DNA of 64,000 nt from assembly GCA_023411795.1 (NCBI GenBank), contig JAEYOK010000016.1, forward strand, positions 186,001 to 250,000, given 5' to 3'. The position numbers and the translations under genes were made by a program. The stretch is from Bacillota bacterium (GTDB lineage Bacteria; Bacillota; Clostridia; DSM-8532). Under the pieces are notes generated by a model, which did no database searches, was not told the DNA's origin, and saw only the letters and a list, made by a program, of their open reading frames with translations. Below are positions 56,301 through 64,000 of this stretch, one piece after another; the stretch's first letter is position 1, and every line of letters starts with the position of its first letter.

Positions 56301-57426
56301 TGCAGCTGTTATACCGATAGTATACTTCACGGATGCCTTTAAATTCAATACGCCAGGCTTTATGCTATATCCGGACCGTATTGTGTTGGATGTCAATAAA
56401 TTCAATACAGCATTTCCGTTCCAGGATAAGTTACTAAAGTCCGACAATACTAAAAAAGCTTTTTCTTTTGAAGTAAAATTCAAATGCTTATTAACCTCAA
56501 AAAACATAGGAATTAATATGGAATATAAATCAAAAAGTGATACCAAAAATTATAGACAAATTAATTTTGGAGCTATGCCCATGTATTTTTCTCCAAACAG
56601 CTTTGAAATAAAATTAAATACTATAAAAAATGAGTATTACATTAAATACACTACCAAAATACTGTTCATTGATGCTGAAGGCTTAGGATTCTCACTTAAG
56701 TGGGATGGAAACCTTGTTCCTAAAGAAGTTAGATTATACGCGGATTTTGATTTAAAAACCACTATAAGTGGTGTACCTATTACCTTTAGCGATTTTATGC
56801 TGGGTCTTACAAACATAGATATAAGTAAAAATATATTACACTGGCAGTTTGAAGGCAGTATGGATGTAAGTGCCGCCAAGGTCAGTTCCGTATTACCAAA
56901 ATTGGAGAAATGGATAGGTGATGTAAGCGTTTTTAAGCTGGATAACGCCAAGCTTGCATTTAGCCTGGGTAAGAAATATATTAGCGTTTCAACAGATGCC
57001 AAATTGTTTAGCAAAATAACCCTGGCAAAAATATTGATTGAGGCAGGTAATTTTAAATATACGAACCTTTTACTCAATATGGACAACGAAGAGGTGAAAG
57101 GATTGCATGCTGACTTAAAGCTTGGCATCATGTGGGAGTCCAACAATTGCGACATTGATCTATCAGGAAGAACGGATCTGTCAGTGACAAACAAATTGTT
57201 AGGTATTACCGTATCAGGTGAATGCGATTTGGATATAAAATGGTGGGCGTTTAAAAAGAGCTTTTACTCTAAGGCTGATGCATTAATAGGTGTTTACAAG
57301 AATCACAGCGACGAGACTTCGTTTGTAGTTAAAGCACGGGAAGTTGAAAGCTCAAAAAAGCCAAAAGAAATCTATATAGTATGGACTAAGGGAAGCGGCC
57401 TGGATTATGGTACTAAAACATTCTAA
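53356..57426 (+). CDS. Giant membrane-anchored vWA-domain protein, unknown function
   Basis: A 1356-residue protein. Two transmembrane segments lie at the N-terminus (about 5-25 and 34-52). An alpha-helical, TPR-like region spans about 70-450. A von Willebrand A domain spans about 546-720 with a complete MIDAS: DVSGS near 551, the Thr of GGTQMYD near 616, and Asp of LSDGEDN near 645. An IPT/TIG-like segment follows at about 790-860, and about 490 residues of beta-rich sequence with alternating hydrophobic positions end the protein. The vWA type that keeps DxSxS usually binds protein ligands through a metal. ATG 53356 (GGGGG six bases upstream) is chosen over TTG 53338. First of three genes ended by a terminator at 60173. 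I do not recognise the whole protein. Confidence 0.85.
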   Translation: MVSTYFQISLGIIPAIAAFLILLFRQKNHKARNVVFSSLLILIFIAGIAGGIGNIKRKSNTKRLSAEDSVKVIYSLAKSGDIEYSLEILKSVREDTVYNDSMALCAARLYAMNGSFKASRILYDKAMRTSKDKKIQEEYQAVAKAADDQNIDYVLLSHFDTGETPSMQDSEKAADGAYEAVDEAITQIVSKIEEQGYKRAAKLISDISAQYNRYIDYGELDKEEAKKQIKKMDSLEEDYPKLFEMPQLRIARLKLQILCEDFKGLAEGVNKSSDYNELLIVSELYMNSYIKSSYFSDDFTEGYDEKCSKVAEQLEKVYDKFYSGESKNIRKSVKKQIDILEDSAKDSAIYRLEEGLLDYTYSDNAYDSTKVFLQLSKIANYTGNDQLSEKYISASFSTVSDCRDDDFTQPMYEIIGIISEKDDPEKIKNVAGYVDKILTNTTTIKMSEDHKKENPESSSENGEVKSEAVNSDSYEKYLTDYVSKKRASINIINVDTSEFSKVSALINIDDDLSYSPEKLKELLSVQDCGTDIADFSVEKIEYGKANILLCCDVSGSMQGTGIESLKNAIVLFVENRAEIDNIALMTFSNGIENYYDFGVSPEELLQAAGNLYASGGTQMYDAVIDSINRFNIRPGELNCIILLSDGEDNTPRSSSTIYSYIGEPCMEKGITLYSIGLGNSVDSKYLNDFSSSTGGSFLYVNDSESLYSFYEYLHNQILNQYRITFTAEDTLSVSRNLKVALSNDELTYDIINYSLESKSDIPAIGDGGNETKVVYVLDKSITGLDPKLIFKSDYDYEISLLGSGFEADDAIGIELKGNLNYGKDKINCEFVDAGKIKVVIPAGIACGTYDVHVTVNGKKAILDNGLTVATQGSEKTTKFGPYVFTSYSKVEDRNITTLSGYVTLNGWLHFNDKVILTGDLESDKIQMTDSNGGHIKYYPGTSEGLASYLAKKNRVVDLPPLGMLNLYNDPSNKPTSDEYRVDAAVIPIVYFTDAFKFNTPGFMLYPDRIVLDVNKFNTAFPFQDKLLKSDNTKKAFSFEVKFKCLLTSKNIGINMEYKSKSDTKNYRQINFGAMPMYFSPNSFEIKLNTIKNEYYIKYTTKILFIDAEGLGFSLKWDGNLVPKEVRLYADFDLKTTISGVPITFSDFMLGLTNIDISKNILHWQFEGSMDVSAAKVSSVLPKLEKWIGDVSVFKLDNAKLAFSLGKKYISVSTDAKLFSKITLAKILIEAGNFKYTNLLLNMDNEEVKGLHADLKLGIMWESNNCDIDLSGRTDLSVTNKLLGITVSGECDLDIKWWAFKKSFYSKADALIGVYKNHSDETSFVVKAREVESSKKPKEIYIVWTKGSGLDYGTKTF

Positions 57427-57487
57427 CTTAATTAAGGCGTTCCCCGCCTCTATAGGCTGGTATCACTTATTTATGTTCAATGACGGC

Positions 57488-57513
57488 AAAGCCTCTTATT
57501 GAAATTGGGCTTT
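57488..57513 (+). other. Small hairpin in the leader of the Ig-like gene
   Basis: AAAGCC and GGCTTT form a 6-bp stem just upstream of the GGAGG of the next gene. It may modulate translation. It is too short to claim a riboswitch. Confidence 0.3.
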
Positions 57514-57535
57514 CTAGGATAGGGAGGATTTTATT

Positions 57536-59449
57536 ATGGGCTTATTAAGATGTGGAAAGAGATTATTAGCTCTATTAATTATTATGACAGTTTTTCTTTT
57601 TGCTGCTTCGGTTATGGCGACGGCCGAGCTTAAGAGCGATGTTTTATTTACAATCAGCGAAACCAGGAATATGGCAATCACTGTTTCATATAGTACCGAG
57701 GTTCCTGTTATCAGCTTTATTGCTCCAAACGGCGAGAAGTTCTATGACGGGGCACCCGGCAATAAAATGTCGGTGGAATACATAGAGGGAGTTATATACT
57801 ACCAAATTCCAAACGCAATGCCCGGGGAATGGCTTATTGAATATGATAAACTTTCAAACCAGACCATTGAAGTAACTTATGCCCCTTATGCCGAAGCAGT
57901 TATAATAGAGAACTTAATAATTGAATCTATAATAGATGATACTGCAAATATAAGCTTTGATGTTTCGTATGTTGACAATTCAGAATTCGATTATATTGTT
58001 TCGGCTGCTATAACTGATGAAGATTTAACTGTAATAGGGCAGAAGGAATTAATGCGAGGTTCCGGGACTTCGAATAAAACCACATCAGGAAGAATCCCGC
58101 TTTCAACACTTTCCAGCTACGATAACTATCATCTGAAGCTTGAAGTTTACCTTAGTTCGGGGGGAATTGAAACATTTGATACGGTGGTAACGGAAGAAAG
58201 CTTCTCTTTCGATAATCACTGGACATTAAACGGTATAAAGGATTTTTATGCTGAGATAAACTTAAGCGAAGGCTCGCTGCTGGTAGACTGGAGCAGTGAA
58301 TATATTTATAATAGCCAGGAGTATATTGTAGCGGTTTATAGTTCTGAAAATATGGAAGAACCGATGTATTATTCTGCATATGACTCTGAATTTAAAAACA
58401 CCGAGGTTCTGATCGACACATCAGTGGAGTTCATCCGTGTTGAGGTATTTTACCGTAAAAACGATATCACATCAAAAGCCACCGCAAAGGATATATATTT
58501 TAATACGGGTACTTCAATATCTATCTCAACCCCAGAAGAAACGAACGCAGTTCAAGCTGTGATTAATTATGAGTCCGCGAAAAGCATGCCTATTGTTGTT
58601 ACTGTGAATGGAAACTCTGAGACAGTAAATATTTCAGGCAAGGGATATTTTTCTGTTGGTATAGAAGAGTTTACCAACGAAGTACAGGTTTCATATAGTC
58701 CGGTTCAAAATGTGTGTTTTGTGATTAAGGCTGAAATATACTCTGACAGAATACCGCCAACACTGCTGTTATATGAGAATACTTCCACTATTACAACAAC
58801 AGGGCCGAGCTATGCTCTCGCAGGGGAGACAGAGCCGGGTTGCACCCTTTTGATAAATGAGCAAGCTATTGCAGTTAATGAAGATGGTACTTTCCTTCAT
58901 GATTTAAAGCTTTCTGGAGGAGATAATATTTTTACTGTTATAGCCACCGATATTGCCGGAAACTCAGCGATGCAGACAATTAACATCAGAAAATCCGGCT
59001 CGATATCTAAAGACAAAAGCAATTTTACTCTAAAAAGCTTTCTGCCCCTTATAATAACCTTTGGTTTTAGCATAATACTGATAATCTGTGTTTTGCTTTT
59101 TTCGGGAACATATGCTAGGAAAGTGTCTGAGGGTAGGCTTAAGGCAGTTCTATCTGTGGTTCGGAATACTTTTGCTGTAATCACACCCATTGCATTTGGT
59201 TCTGTAATTATAATGTTTTTCCTCAGGCGAAGCGCAAATAAAGTTATTAATTCAGCCGAATATTATAATCTGGTGCAGGAATCTGTCCGGGAAGCATATG
59301 AAGCGATTAACACATATGAAAGGATCAGTAATCTTTTTTTCATCTCATGCATTATATTTGGAGCGAGTCTGCTAATAACAATACTGCTGTCCTGGGTTAT
59401 TAAATCTAAGCTGGGCAACAAAAAAAGTACTGTTGAGGCAGAAAATTAA
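57536..59449 (+). CDS. Exported Ig-like membrane protein, unknown function
   Basis: A 637-residue protein. A signal peptide or anchor occupies about 1-28, then about 370 residues of beta-rich extracytoplasmic sequence. A bacterial Ig-like domain of the glucodextranase type lies at about 405-490 (ALAGETEPGCTLLINEQA and NIFTVIATDIAGN). Three transmembrane segments follow at about 500-523, 545-563 and 602-625, with a short charged tail. GGAGG precedes the ATG. It lies 110 bases after the vWA gene and 11 before the next, so the three are read as one operon and the product is likely a membrane partner of the vWA protein. Confidence 0.8.
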   Translation: MGLLRCGKRLLALLIIMTVFLFAASVMATAELKSDVLFTISETRNMAITVSYSTEVPVISFIAPNGEKFYDGAPGNKMSVEYIEGVIYYQIPNAMPGEWLIEYDKLSNQTIEVTYAPYAEAVIIENLIIESIIDDTANISFDVSYVDNSEFDYIVSAAITDEDLTVIGQKELMRGSGTSNKTTSGRIPLSTLSSYDNYHLKLEVYLSSGGIETFDTVVTEESFSFDNHWTLNGIKDFYAEINLSEGSLLVDWSSEYIYNSQEYIVAVYSSENMEEPMYYSAYDSEFKNTEVLIDTSVEFIRVEVFYRKNDITSKATAKDIYFNTGTSISISTPEETNAVQAVINYESAKSMPIVVTVNGNSETVNISGKGYFSVGIEEFTNEVQVSYSPVQNVCFVIKAEIYSDRIPPTLLLYENTSTITTTGPSYALAGETEPGCTLLINEQAIAVNEDGTFLHDLKLSGGDNIFTVIATDIAGNSAMQTINIRKSGSISKDKSNFTLKSFLPLIITFGFSIILIICVLLFSGTYARKVSEGRLKAVLSVVRNTFAVITPIAFGSVIIMFFLRRSANKVINSAEYYNLVQESVREAYEAINTYERISNLFFISCIIFGASLLITILLSWVIKSKLGNKKSTVEAEN

Positions 59450-59460
59450 AGGAGTATCGC

Positions 59461-60153
59461 ATGATTAACAATATACTTCCCATCAGGATGGAAGCTGCCT
59501 GTATGGATAATCAGGCTATTGAGTATAAGAACAATGCCATATTGATGCTTAAAAAGCGGGGGATGTTTTTACTCGCGATGCTTGCCGTCAACAGCGTTGT
59601 ATCACTATTACCATCATTATTTCCTGATGCAAAGGGTGTATTTGATGTTATTGTTAAGATAAGTGGAATATTGTTTCTGGTATATTTTGTGAGGGCGGGT
59701 TTCGCTTTAGCTATGATTTTTATTACTAGAACAAAAAACTACATCGGTGGCTATATAGAGGTTTACAATGACCACATATTAATAAAACAAAAGGCGTGCT
59801 ATGTTAACAGCGATAAATGGGAGACCGGGGAAATATGGTATGAAGATTTAATTAAAATGTGGAATTCAACAGGAAAATCTAATGAAAAGATATATGATTA
59901 TTATATACAGCATGACAGAACAAGGTATGTGGATGAGATATGGTTTAAGTTTAAAGAAGCAGGTAAATCCAGGGCTGATATGGCAATAGCCTCAAAGGGA
60001 AATGTTTTCGCCCTGCATTTTGGGGGCTATAACAAGGAAGAAATTCTTAACCTGGGGAAAACTATTTACTCTCTGGCACTTTATTACAACAAGGATTTAA
60101 AATATGAGGAAGAACCTATAATTTATAAACGCATCATAAGATCAATCCGCTGA
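59461..60153 (+). CDS. Two-TM membrane protein with a PH-like cytoplasmic domain, unknown
   Basis: A 230-residue protein with two hydrophobic segments at about 34-53 and 61-88 and a soluble C-terminal domain. That domain resembles the bacterial PH-like proteins that follow paired TM segments (GGYIEVYNDHILIKQ, then DEIWFKFKEAGKS). This is a fold guess from pattern only. AGGAG lies six bases before the ATG. Last gene of the vWA operon, followed 20 bases later by the terminator. Confidence 0.75.
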   Translation: MINNILPIRMEAACMDNQAIEYKNNAILMLKKRGMFLLAMLAVNSVVSLLPSLFPDAKGVFDVIVKISGILFLVYFVRAGFALAMIFITRTKNYIGGYIEVYNDHILIKQKACYVNSDKWETGEIWYEDLIKMWNSTGKSNEKIYDYYIQHDRTRYVDEIWFKFKEAGKSRADMAIASKGNVFALHFGGYNKEEILNLGKTIYSLALYYNKDLKYEEEPIIYKRIIRSIR

Positions 60154-60172
60154 AATTTCTACCACACCGGAC

Positions 60173-60201
60173 GCACCTTTTACTTTAAAGGTGCTTTTTT
60201 T
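60173..60201 (+). terminator. Rho-independent terminator of the vWA operon
   Basis: GCACCTTT (60173-60180) pairs with AAAGGTGC (60187-60194), a perfect 8-bp stem with a 6-base loop, followed by seven T. It separates the vWA operon from the germination operon. Confidence 0.9.
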
Positions 60202-60240
60202 AATTCATCGATGCAATTAAGGAGCTGGCCGGGACAATAT

Positions 60241-60268
60241 TTGAAGTGAGACATTATTTTTTTATAAT
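60241..60268 (+). promoter_or_regulatory. Candidate promoter of the germinant receptor operon
   Basis: TTGAAG (60241-60246), 16 bases, TATAAT (60263-60268). This fits sigma-A better than the sigma-G pattern expected for ger operons; a sigma-G promoter was not clearly recognised in the 208-base gap. Confidence 0.35.
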
Positions 60269-60361
60269 GCTAAAGTATCTTAATTATATTTTTCCTTGTT
60301 TAGGTAATAATAAGAAACTAATATATGATCAAAAATGTACAATTATAATGATGGGTGGATT

Positions 60362-61882
60362 ATGAAAAAGAATAAAACGGAGCAAAGCCCTAAAAATGAG
60401 AGCATTAATTCAAAAAAAGAACTTAAGAAATCCCTTGAAGATAATGTTAAACTTTTCAAGGAGTTCTTTCAAGGGGACGTTACGTTTACTACAAGATTTT
60501 TTGCTAATCAGGAGCAGGAAAAACCGAAATTTTGCATTTTATATATTGATGGTATGGTTGATGTGGAAGTTGCAAACAGAACAATTATTCAGCCTATAGT
60601 TCAAAGCACTTTGTCCAAGAAATTTGAAGGGAATTTAGACGCGATTTTAGAGCAGGTTGTGCTATCTAATAATGCTGAAAAACTTTGCGATATAGATGAG
60701 CTTATAGTAAGGATTGTACGCGGTGAAAGCGTATTATTAATGGAAAAAAGTAATGAAGCTCTTGTTATAGACACTAAGGGATGGAAATCAAGAGCGATAA
60801 CAGAGCCTGAAAATGAAAAAGTTCAAAGAGGTCCCAGAGAAGGCTTTGTTGAACCGTTTCTTATAAACCTATCCATGATACGAAGAAAGCTTGCAACTCC
60901 TGATTTAAAAATAGAAAACATGATTATAGGCGTGCGAACAAAAACAAATATATGTATCTGCTATTTAGAGAATATAGTAAACAAACAGATTCTTAATGAA
61001 TTACTTAAAAGGTTAGGTAAGATTAGCTATGATGGCTTTCTTGGCTCGGGTCAGATAGCTGAACTTATAGAGGACTCACCTTATTCACTCTTTGATAAAA
61101 TAGGGGGCACTGAAAGACCTGATTTTGCAGTTGAGCAAATGCTTGAAGGGCGTATAATTGTTGTGGTGGACGGAACTCCTTCAGTACTTATCGTACCTTT
61201 TTTATTTGATGATTATTTCAAAGCCAATGATGATTATTATATTAATTTTTATTATACATCTATTGGCAGAATACTTAGATTTCTAAGTTTTATAATAACG
61301 ATTTTGCTGCCCGCATTGTATGTGGCTATTTTAACATTTCATCAGGAGATGATTCCATCTCCTTTGCTGTTTAGCTTATCCGCAGCAAGAGAAGGAATAC
61401 CTTTTCCGACAATCGTAGAAACTCTGGGTCTGCTTATTGTTTTTGAAATTCTGAGAGAAGCGGGAATGAGAGCTGGTGTACAATTGATACAATCCCTCAG
61501 TATTTTAGGCGCACTTGTTTTAGGCACTGCTGCAGTTGATGCTAGAATTGTGAGTGCTTCAGTAATTATTATTGTAGCACTAACGGGTTTAACAGGTCTG
61601 ATGATAGTAAAAATAAAAGGACCTGCTATAATACTAAGATTTATTATGGTACTGCTTGCCGGTTTTATGGGCCTTTACGGAATAGTTTTTGGTATTTTAG
61701 GTACAGTTCTTCATCTTTGTTCATTAAGATCCTTTGGTATACCTTACCTATTAAATTTCAACTCTTTAAAATCAGAAATGTTCAATAACGTCCTTGTCAG
61801 GCCTCCACTATGGAAAATAAGTAAGCGACCTGTATTGATATCAGGAAAAAATAAGATTAAAAAGGGTAAGAGTAGTAATTAA
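60362..61882 (+). CDS. gerKA: Spore germinant receptor A subunit, GerA family
   Basis: A 506-residue protein. A soluble N-terminal region (about 1-290) carries the GerA blocks DGMVDVEVANRTI, EGFVEPFLINLSMIRRKL and EQMLEGRIIVVVDGTP. It is followed by about five transmembrane segments (from about 310), with LPALYVAILTFHQEMIP and PTIVETLGLLIVFEILREA typical of the family. It forms the inner-membrane germinant receptor of the spore with the C, D and B subunits encoded downstream. ATG 60362 is chosen over the open frame from 60335. The germinant cannot be read from sequence. Confidence 0.93.
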   Translation: MKKNKTEQSPKNESINSKKELKKSLEDNVKLFKEFFQGDVTFTTRFFANQEQEKPKFCILYIDGMVDVEVANRTIIQPIVQSTLSKKFEGNLDAILEQVVLSNNAEKLCDIDELIVRIVRGESVLLMEKSNEALVIDTKGWKSRAITEPENEKVQRGPREGFVEPFLINLSMIRRKLATPDLKIENMIIGVRTKTNICICYLENIVNKQILNELLKRLGKISYDGFLGSGQIAELIEDSPYSLFDKIGGTERPDFAVEQMLEGRIIVVVDGTPSVLIVPFLFDDYFKANDDYYINFYYTSIGRILRFLSFIITILLPALYVAILTFHQEMIPSPLLFSLSAAREGIPFPTIVETLGLLIVFEILREAGMRAGVQLIQSLSILGALVLGTAAVDARIVSASVIIIVALTGLTGLMIVKIKGPAIILRFIMVLLAGFMGLYGIVFGILGTVLHLCSLRSFGIPYLLNFNSLKSEMFNNVLVRPPLWKISKRPVLISGKNKIKKGKSSN

Positions 61883-61883
61883 A

Positions 61884-63035
61884 ATGAAAAAGACTATTTT
61901 ATTATTATATGTTTTTATACTACTACCGGGCCTAACCGCATGCTGGAATTATAGAGAGGTCGAGAGACTAACCATTGTGGAAGGTTTTGCTATCGATAAA
62001 GCTGAGAATGGTAATTATTTATTAACTTTTGAAGTTGTTGATTTTCAAGGAGCTACAGAAGGGCATAGTATTAAGCCAGTTTTGATTAAATCAGAGGGCG
62101 AGTCCATAATAAGTGCCATCCGGAATACTATAAACAAAAATTTCCCTAAATTATATTTCGGGCATACAACTATACTAATTTTAAGCCAAGAGGTTGCTAA
62201 AGATGGGGTTTTAAAAGTAATAGATTTTATATTTAGAGATGTCGAACCCAGATTGAACATAGATATTCTTATTTCTAAAGATGAAAAGGCAGGAGAAATA
62301 TTGAGCGCCAAAGCCCTGACCTCAGAGCTCCTGTCATTAGAAATAACAAATATATTGGAAGAGGAAAAACACCTTTCCAAAGCGTTATCTATTCCGGCAT
62401 ATGAGTTTATAAATGCATTAGCCGGAGAAGGTGTTTCGGCTGTTATGACCTCTGTTTGCACAGAAACAAATAATGAGGAAAAAGTCGTAAGGCTATGCGG
62501 CACAGCCATTTTTAAGGAGGATAAGCTACAGGGCTTCATTGATGATAATGATACATTTGTATTAAGCTTTATAAGGGATGAGGTGAAGGGTGGGGTTATA
62601 GTAGCGAATGTTGGCTCGGAGATTGAAGAAGAAAAAATATCAATGGAGATATTAACAAGCGATACGAAGATAGAACCATCATTTATTGATGATAAATTAT
62701 CAATTAAGGTAAGTATTGATACCAAGGTAGCTCTTATTGAGCATGATGCAACAAAAGGAAACTATATCGATGAAAAGGGAAGGGCAATATTAAAGAAAAT
62801 TACTGAGGAGCAATTAAAGAATAGAATTGAAAGCATGATTAAAAAAATACAAGAAGAGTTTGGTGTAGACATTTTCGGGTTTGGTAACCGGTTTTACTCT
62901 GATCTTCCAAAGGTCTGGAAGGAAAAGGGGGAAAACTGGGAACAGCTTTTTAAAGATTTAGATGTAACAGTAGAAACTAATATTGACATCAAACATACAG
63001 GGCTTTTATCAAAACCTATTAAGATAGGAGACTAA
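61884..63035 (+). CDS. gerKC: Spore germinant receptor C subunit, Ger(x)C lipoprotein
   Basis: A 383-residue lipoprotein with lipobox LPGLTAC (Cys at about 20) followed directly by WNYREVERL, a hallmark of the Ger(x)C family. The C-terminal domain ends at about 370. It starts 1 base after the A-subunit stop. It is placed outside the inner membrane and contacts the A and B subunits. Confidence 0.93.
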   Translation: MKKTILLLYVFILLPGLTACWNYREVERLTIVEGFAIDKAENGNYLLTFEVVDFQGATEGHSIKPVLIKSEGESIISAIRNTINKNFPKLYFGHTTILILSQEVAKDGVLKVIDFIFRDVEPRLNIDILISKDEKAGEILSAKALTSELLSLEITNILEEEKHLSKALSIPAYEFINALAGEGVSAVMTSVCTETNNEEKVVRLCGTAIFKEDKLQGFIDDNDTFVLSFIRDEVKGGVIVANVGSEIEEEKISMEILTSDTKIEPSFIDDKLSIKVSIDTKVALIEHDATKGNYIDEKGRAILKKITEEQLKNRIESMIKKIQEEFGVDIFGFGNRFYSDLPKVWKEKGENWEQLFKDLDVTVETNIDIKHTGLLSKPIKIGD

Positions 63036-63039
63036 AATT

Positions 63040-63258
63040 GTGATTTATACTTTGAGCGTAGTAATTCTTGTCTTTGTATTTGTAATAATTGATGTAGTAC
63101 CAAAGTATAAAAAGAAAGAATGGGTGAGCTTTTTTCTATGCGTAAGTCTTCTTGTGATTTCTATAACAATTGCTGTGCTCATGGATTTAAATGTTGAAAT
63201 ACCCAGCCCGTCAGAGCCAATAAAAAAAGTAGTAAAACTTATTTTTGGGCTAGACTGA
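63040..63258 (+). CDS. gerKD: Small spore germinant receptor D subunit
   Basis: A 72-residue protein with two transmembrane segments (about 3-18 and 30-48) and a short tail, matching the 70-80-residue D-type proteins found in ger operons, which modulate germination in Bacillus. Start codon GTG, with AGGAG nine bases upstream. It lies between the C and B subunit genes. Confidence 0.75.
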   Translation: MIYTLSVVILVFVFVIIDVVPKYKKKEWVSFFLCVSLLVISITIAVLMDLNVEIPSPSEPIKKVVKLIFGLD

Positions 63259-63278
63259 ACCGTAAAGGGAGTATTAAA

Positions 63279-64000
63279 TTGGAAAAAGAAGTTATAAACC
63301 AGAGACAGGCAATACTTATTTTATCTACCTTTATTATCGGTAGTTCCGCCGTTCTGGGAACTGGTGCACAAACAAAGCAGGATGTATGGCTAACTATTAT
63401 TATTGCAATGGCAGCTGCAAGTTTGGTAATGGCCGTATACGGAAGGATTTCCAAGCTTTTTCCGGGAAAGAACTTTTACGAAATACTGGACTTTTTATTT
63501 GGAAAAGTATTTGGGAAAATAATTTCTTCCATCTTTGTCTTTTATGCTTTACATTTGGGAGCGCTTATTCTAAGAGACTTTGCAGAGTTTGTTCGAATTG
63601 TTTCCTTACAGGAGACTCCCGGATTTATATTTGCTATATCTGCTGTTACTATTACCATATTTGCAGTCAGAAGTGGTATAGAGAATCTGGGAAGATTTAT
63701 CGCCATATTTTTCCCCATCTTAACTTTTGCGATAGTAGCTGTTACCTTACTTTCTGCACCGCTATTTAATTTTAACAATTTAAAACCCGTTTTATATAAT
63801 GGAATAATACCGGTTTTAGATGCCTCTTTTCATGTTTTTGGCTTTCCATTTGGCGAAACAGTACTATTCTTATGCCTGATGGGGAGCATCAGAAAAAATA
63901 GCAGCGCATATAAAATATATTATATATCACTTTTAATCGGGGGTATTTTCTTAATAATAATTTCGGTAAGGTCAATTCTGGTTCTGGGTGTTCCCAGCAC
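63279..64000 (+). CDS. gerKB: Spore germinant receptor B subunit, cut by the window edge
   Basis: Partial, 240 residues of about 365. A TTG start with GGGAG seven bases upstream opens MEKEVINQRQAILILS, and the frame continues to the end of the window with seven or so transmembrane segments. GRISKLFPGKNFYEILD and SFHVFGFPFGETVLFL match the GerB family of the amino acid/polyamine transporter superfamily. It is the membrane-embedded germinant-binding subunit. The rest lies beyond 64000. Confidence 0.9.
   Translation, partial: MEKEVINQRQAILILSTFIIGSSAVLGTGAQTKQDVWLTIIIAMAAASLVMAVYGRISKLFPGKNFYEILDFLFGKVFGKIISSIFVFYALHLGALILRDFAEFVRIVSLQETPGFIFAISAVTITIFAVRSGIENLGRFIAIFFPILTFAIVAVTLLSAPLFNFNNLKPVLYNGIIPVLDASFHVFGFPFGETVLFLCLMGSIRKNSSAYKIYYISLLIGGIFLIIISVRSILVLGVPS

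Noticed and set aside
57440..57535. Possible cyclic-di-GMP riboswitch in the leader of the Ig-like gene (GACGGCAAAGCC resembles GGACGCAAAGCC)
   Set aside because: The second conserved arm and tetraloop receptor of GEMM-I were not found; AAAGCC pairs simply with GGCTTT.
62045..62725. 226-residue frame opposite the GerC gene
   Set aside because: Antisense shadow rich in Ser/Ile from low-GC codons; the GerC frame is clearly real.

Overview
The window looks like chromosome from a low-GC, endospore-forming, plant-polysaccharide-degrading member of the Clostridia (Firmicutes). The reasons are AT-rich DNA with strong AGGAGG ribosome sites, a spore photoproduct lyase, a GerA-type germinant receptor operon, AraR/YtrA/LytS-YesN type regulators, and several plant-sugar uptake systems. 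I cannot fix the genus. No tRNA, rRNA, CRISPR array, prophage or intact insertion sequence was seen.

Layout. (1) 1-4460: a divergent LysR regulator and YeiH-type transporter, a CPBP membrane protease and a diaminopentanoate dehydrogenase-like enzyme, interspersed with short REP-like GGGGACGGTTCTTC repeats. (2) 4469-13197: a galactan operon on the minus strand (binding protein, two permeases, GH35 beta-galactosidase, secreted GH53 endogalactanase) with a divergent LacI regulator whose only well-placed start codon is AUC. An 18-bp perfect palindrome sits just downstream of a good promoter. (3) 13349-15082: an acyl-CoA ligase. (4) 15094-24134: a YtfQRT-YjfF-type sugar ABC transporter, plus a sensory set of binding lipoprotein, LytS/YesM kinase and YesN regulator. 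(5) 24336-28748: araA, araB/araK and araR with two AraR boxes 120 bp apart. (6) 28948-35200: an acyltransferase with a zinc-ribbon-like insert, a lyxose/mannose isomerase-fructokinase pair, a secreted esterase, an AraC-GyrI regulator and a DUF2935 protein. (7) 35373-42456: a GntR(YtrA)-ABC exporter operon behind a consensus promoter and a 33-bp palindrome, then spore photoproduct lyase, pyruvate kinase and a cupin with a repetitive N-terminus. (8) 42662-51995: a ChvE-type multiple-sugar ABC transporter with a second sensory set (anchored binding protein, kinase, regulator, binding lipoprotein). (9) 52267-53024: an SDR dehydrogenase whose start is one base out of frame. (10) 53356-60153: a three-gene envelope operon of unknown function, built around a 1356-residue vWA protein. 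(11) 60362-64000: a germinant receptor operon (A, C, D and B subunits), with the last gene cut by the window edge.

How it fits together. Secreted GH53 galactanase would cut pectic galactan. The oligosaccharides would enter by the MalFG-like permeases, which have no ATPase of their own here, and be split by GH35. Released arabinose and other sugars would be taken up by the two monosaccharide ABC systems, each sensed by its own extracytoplasmic-binding-protein/kinase/regulator set, and processed by AraA/AraB or by the isomerase and fructokinase. In all three sugar ABC operons a stem-loop lies directly after the main binding-protein gene.

The strongest leads for something new are the vWA three-gene operon and the two regulator genes with apparent AUC starts.
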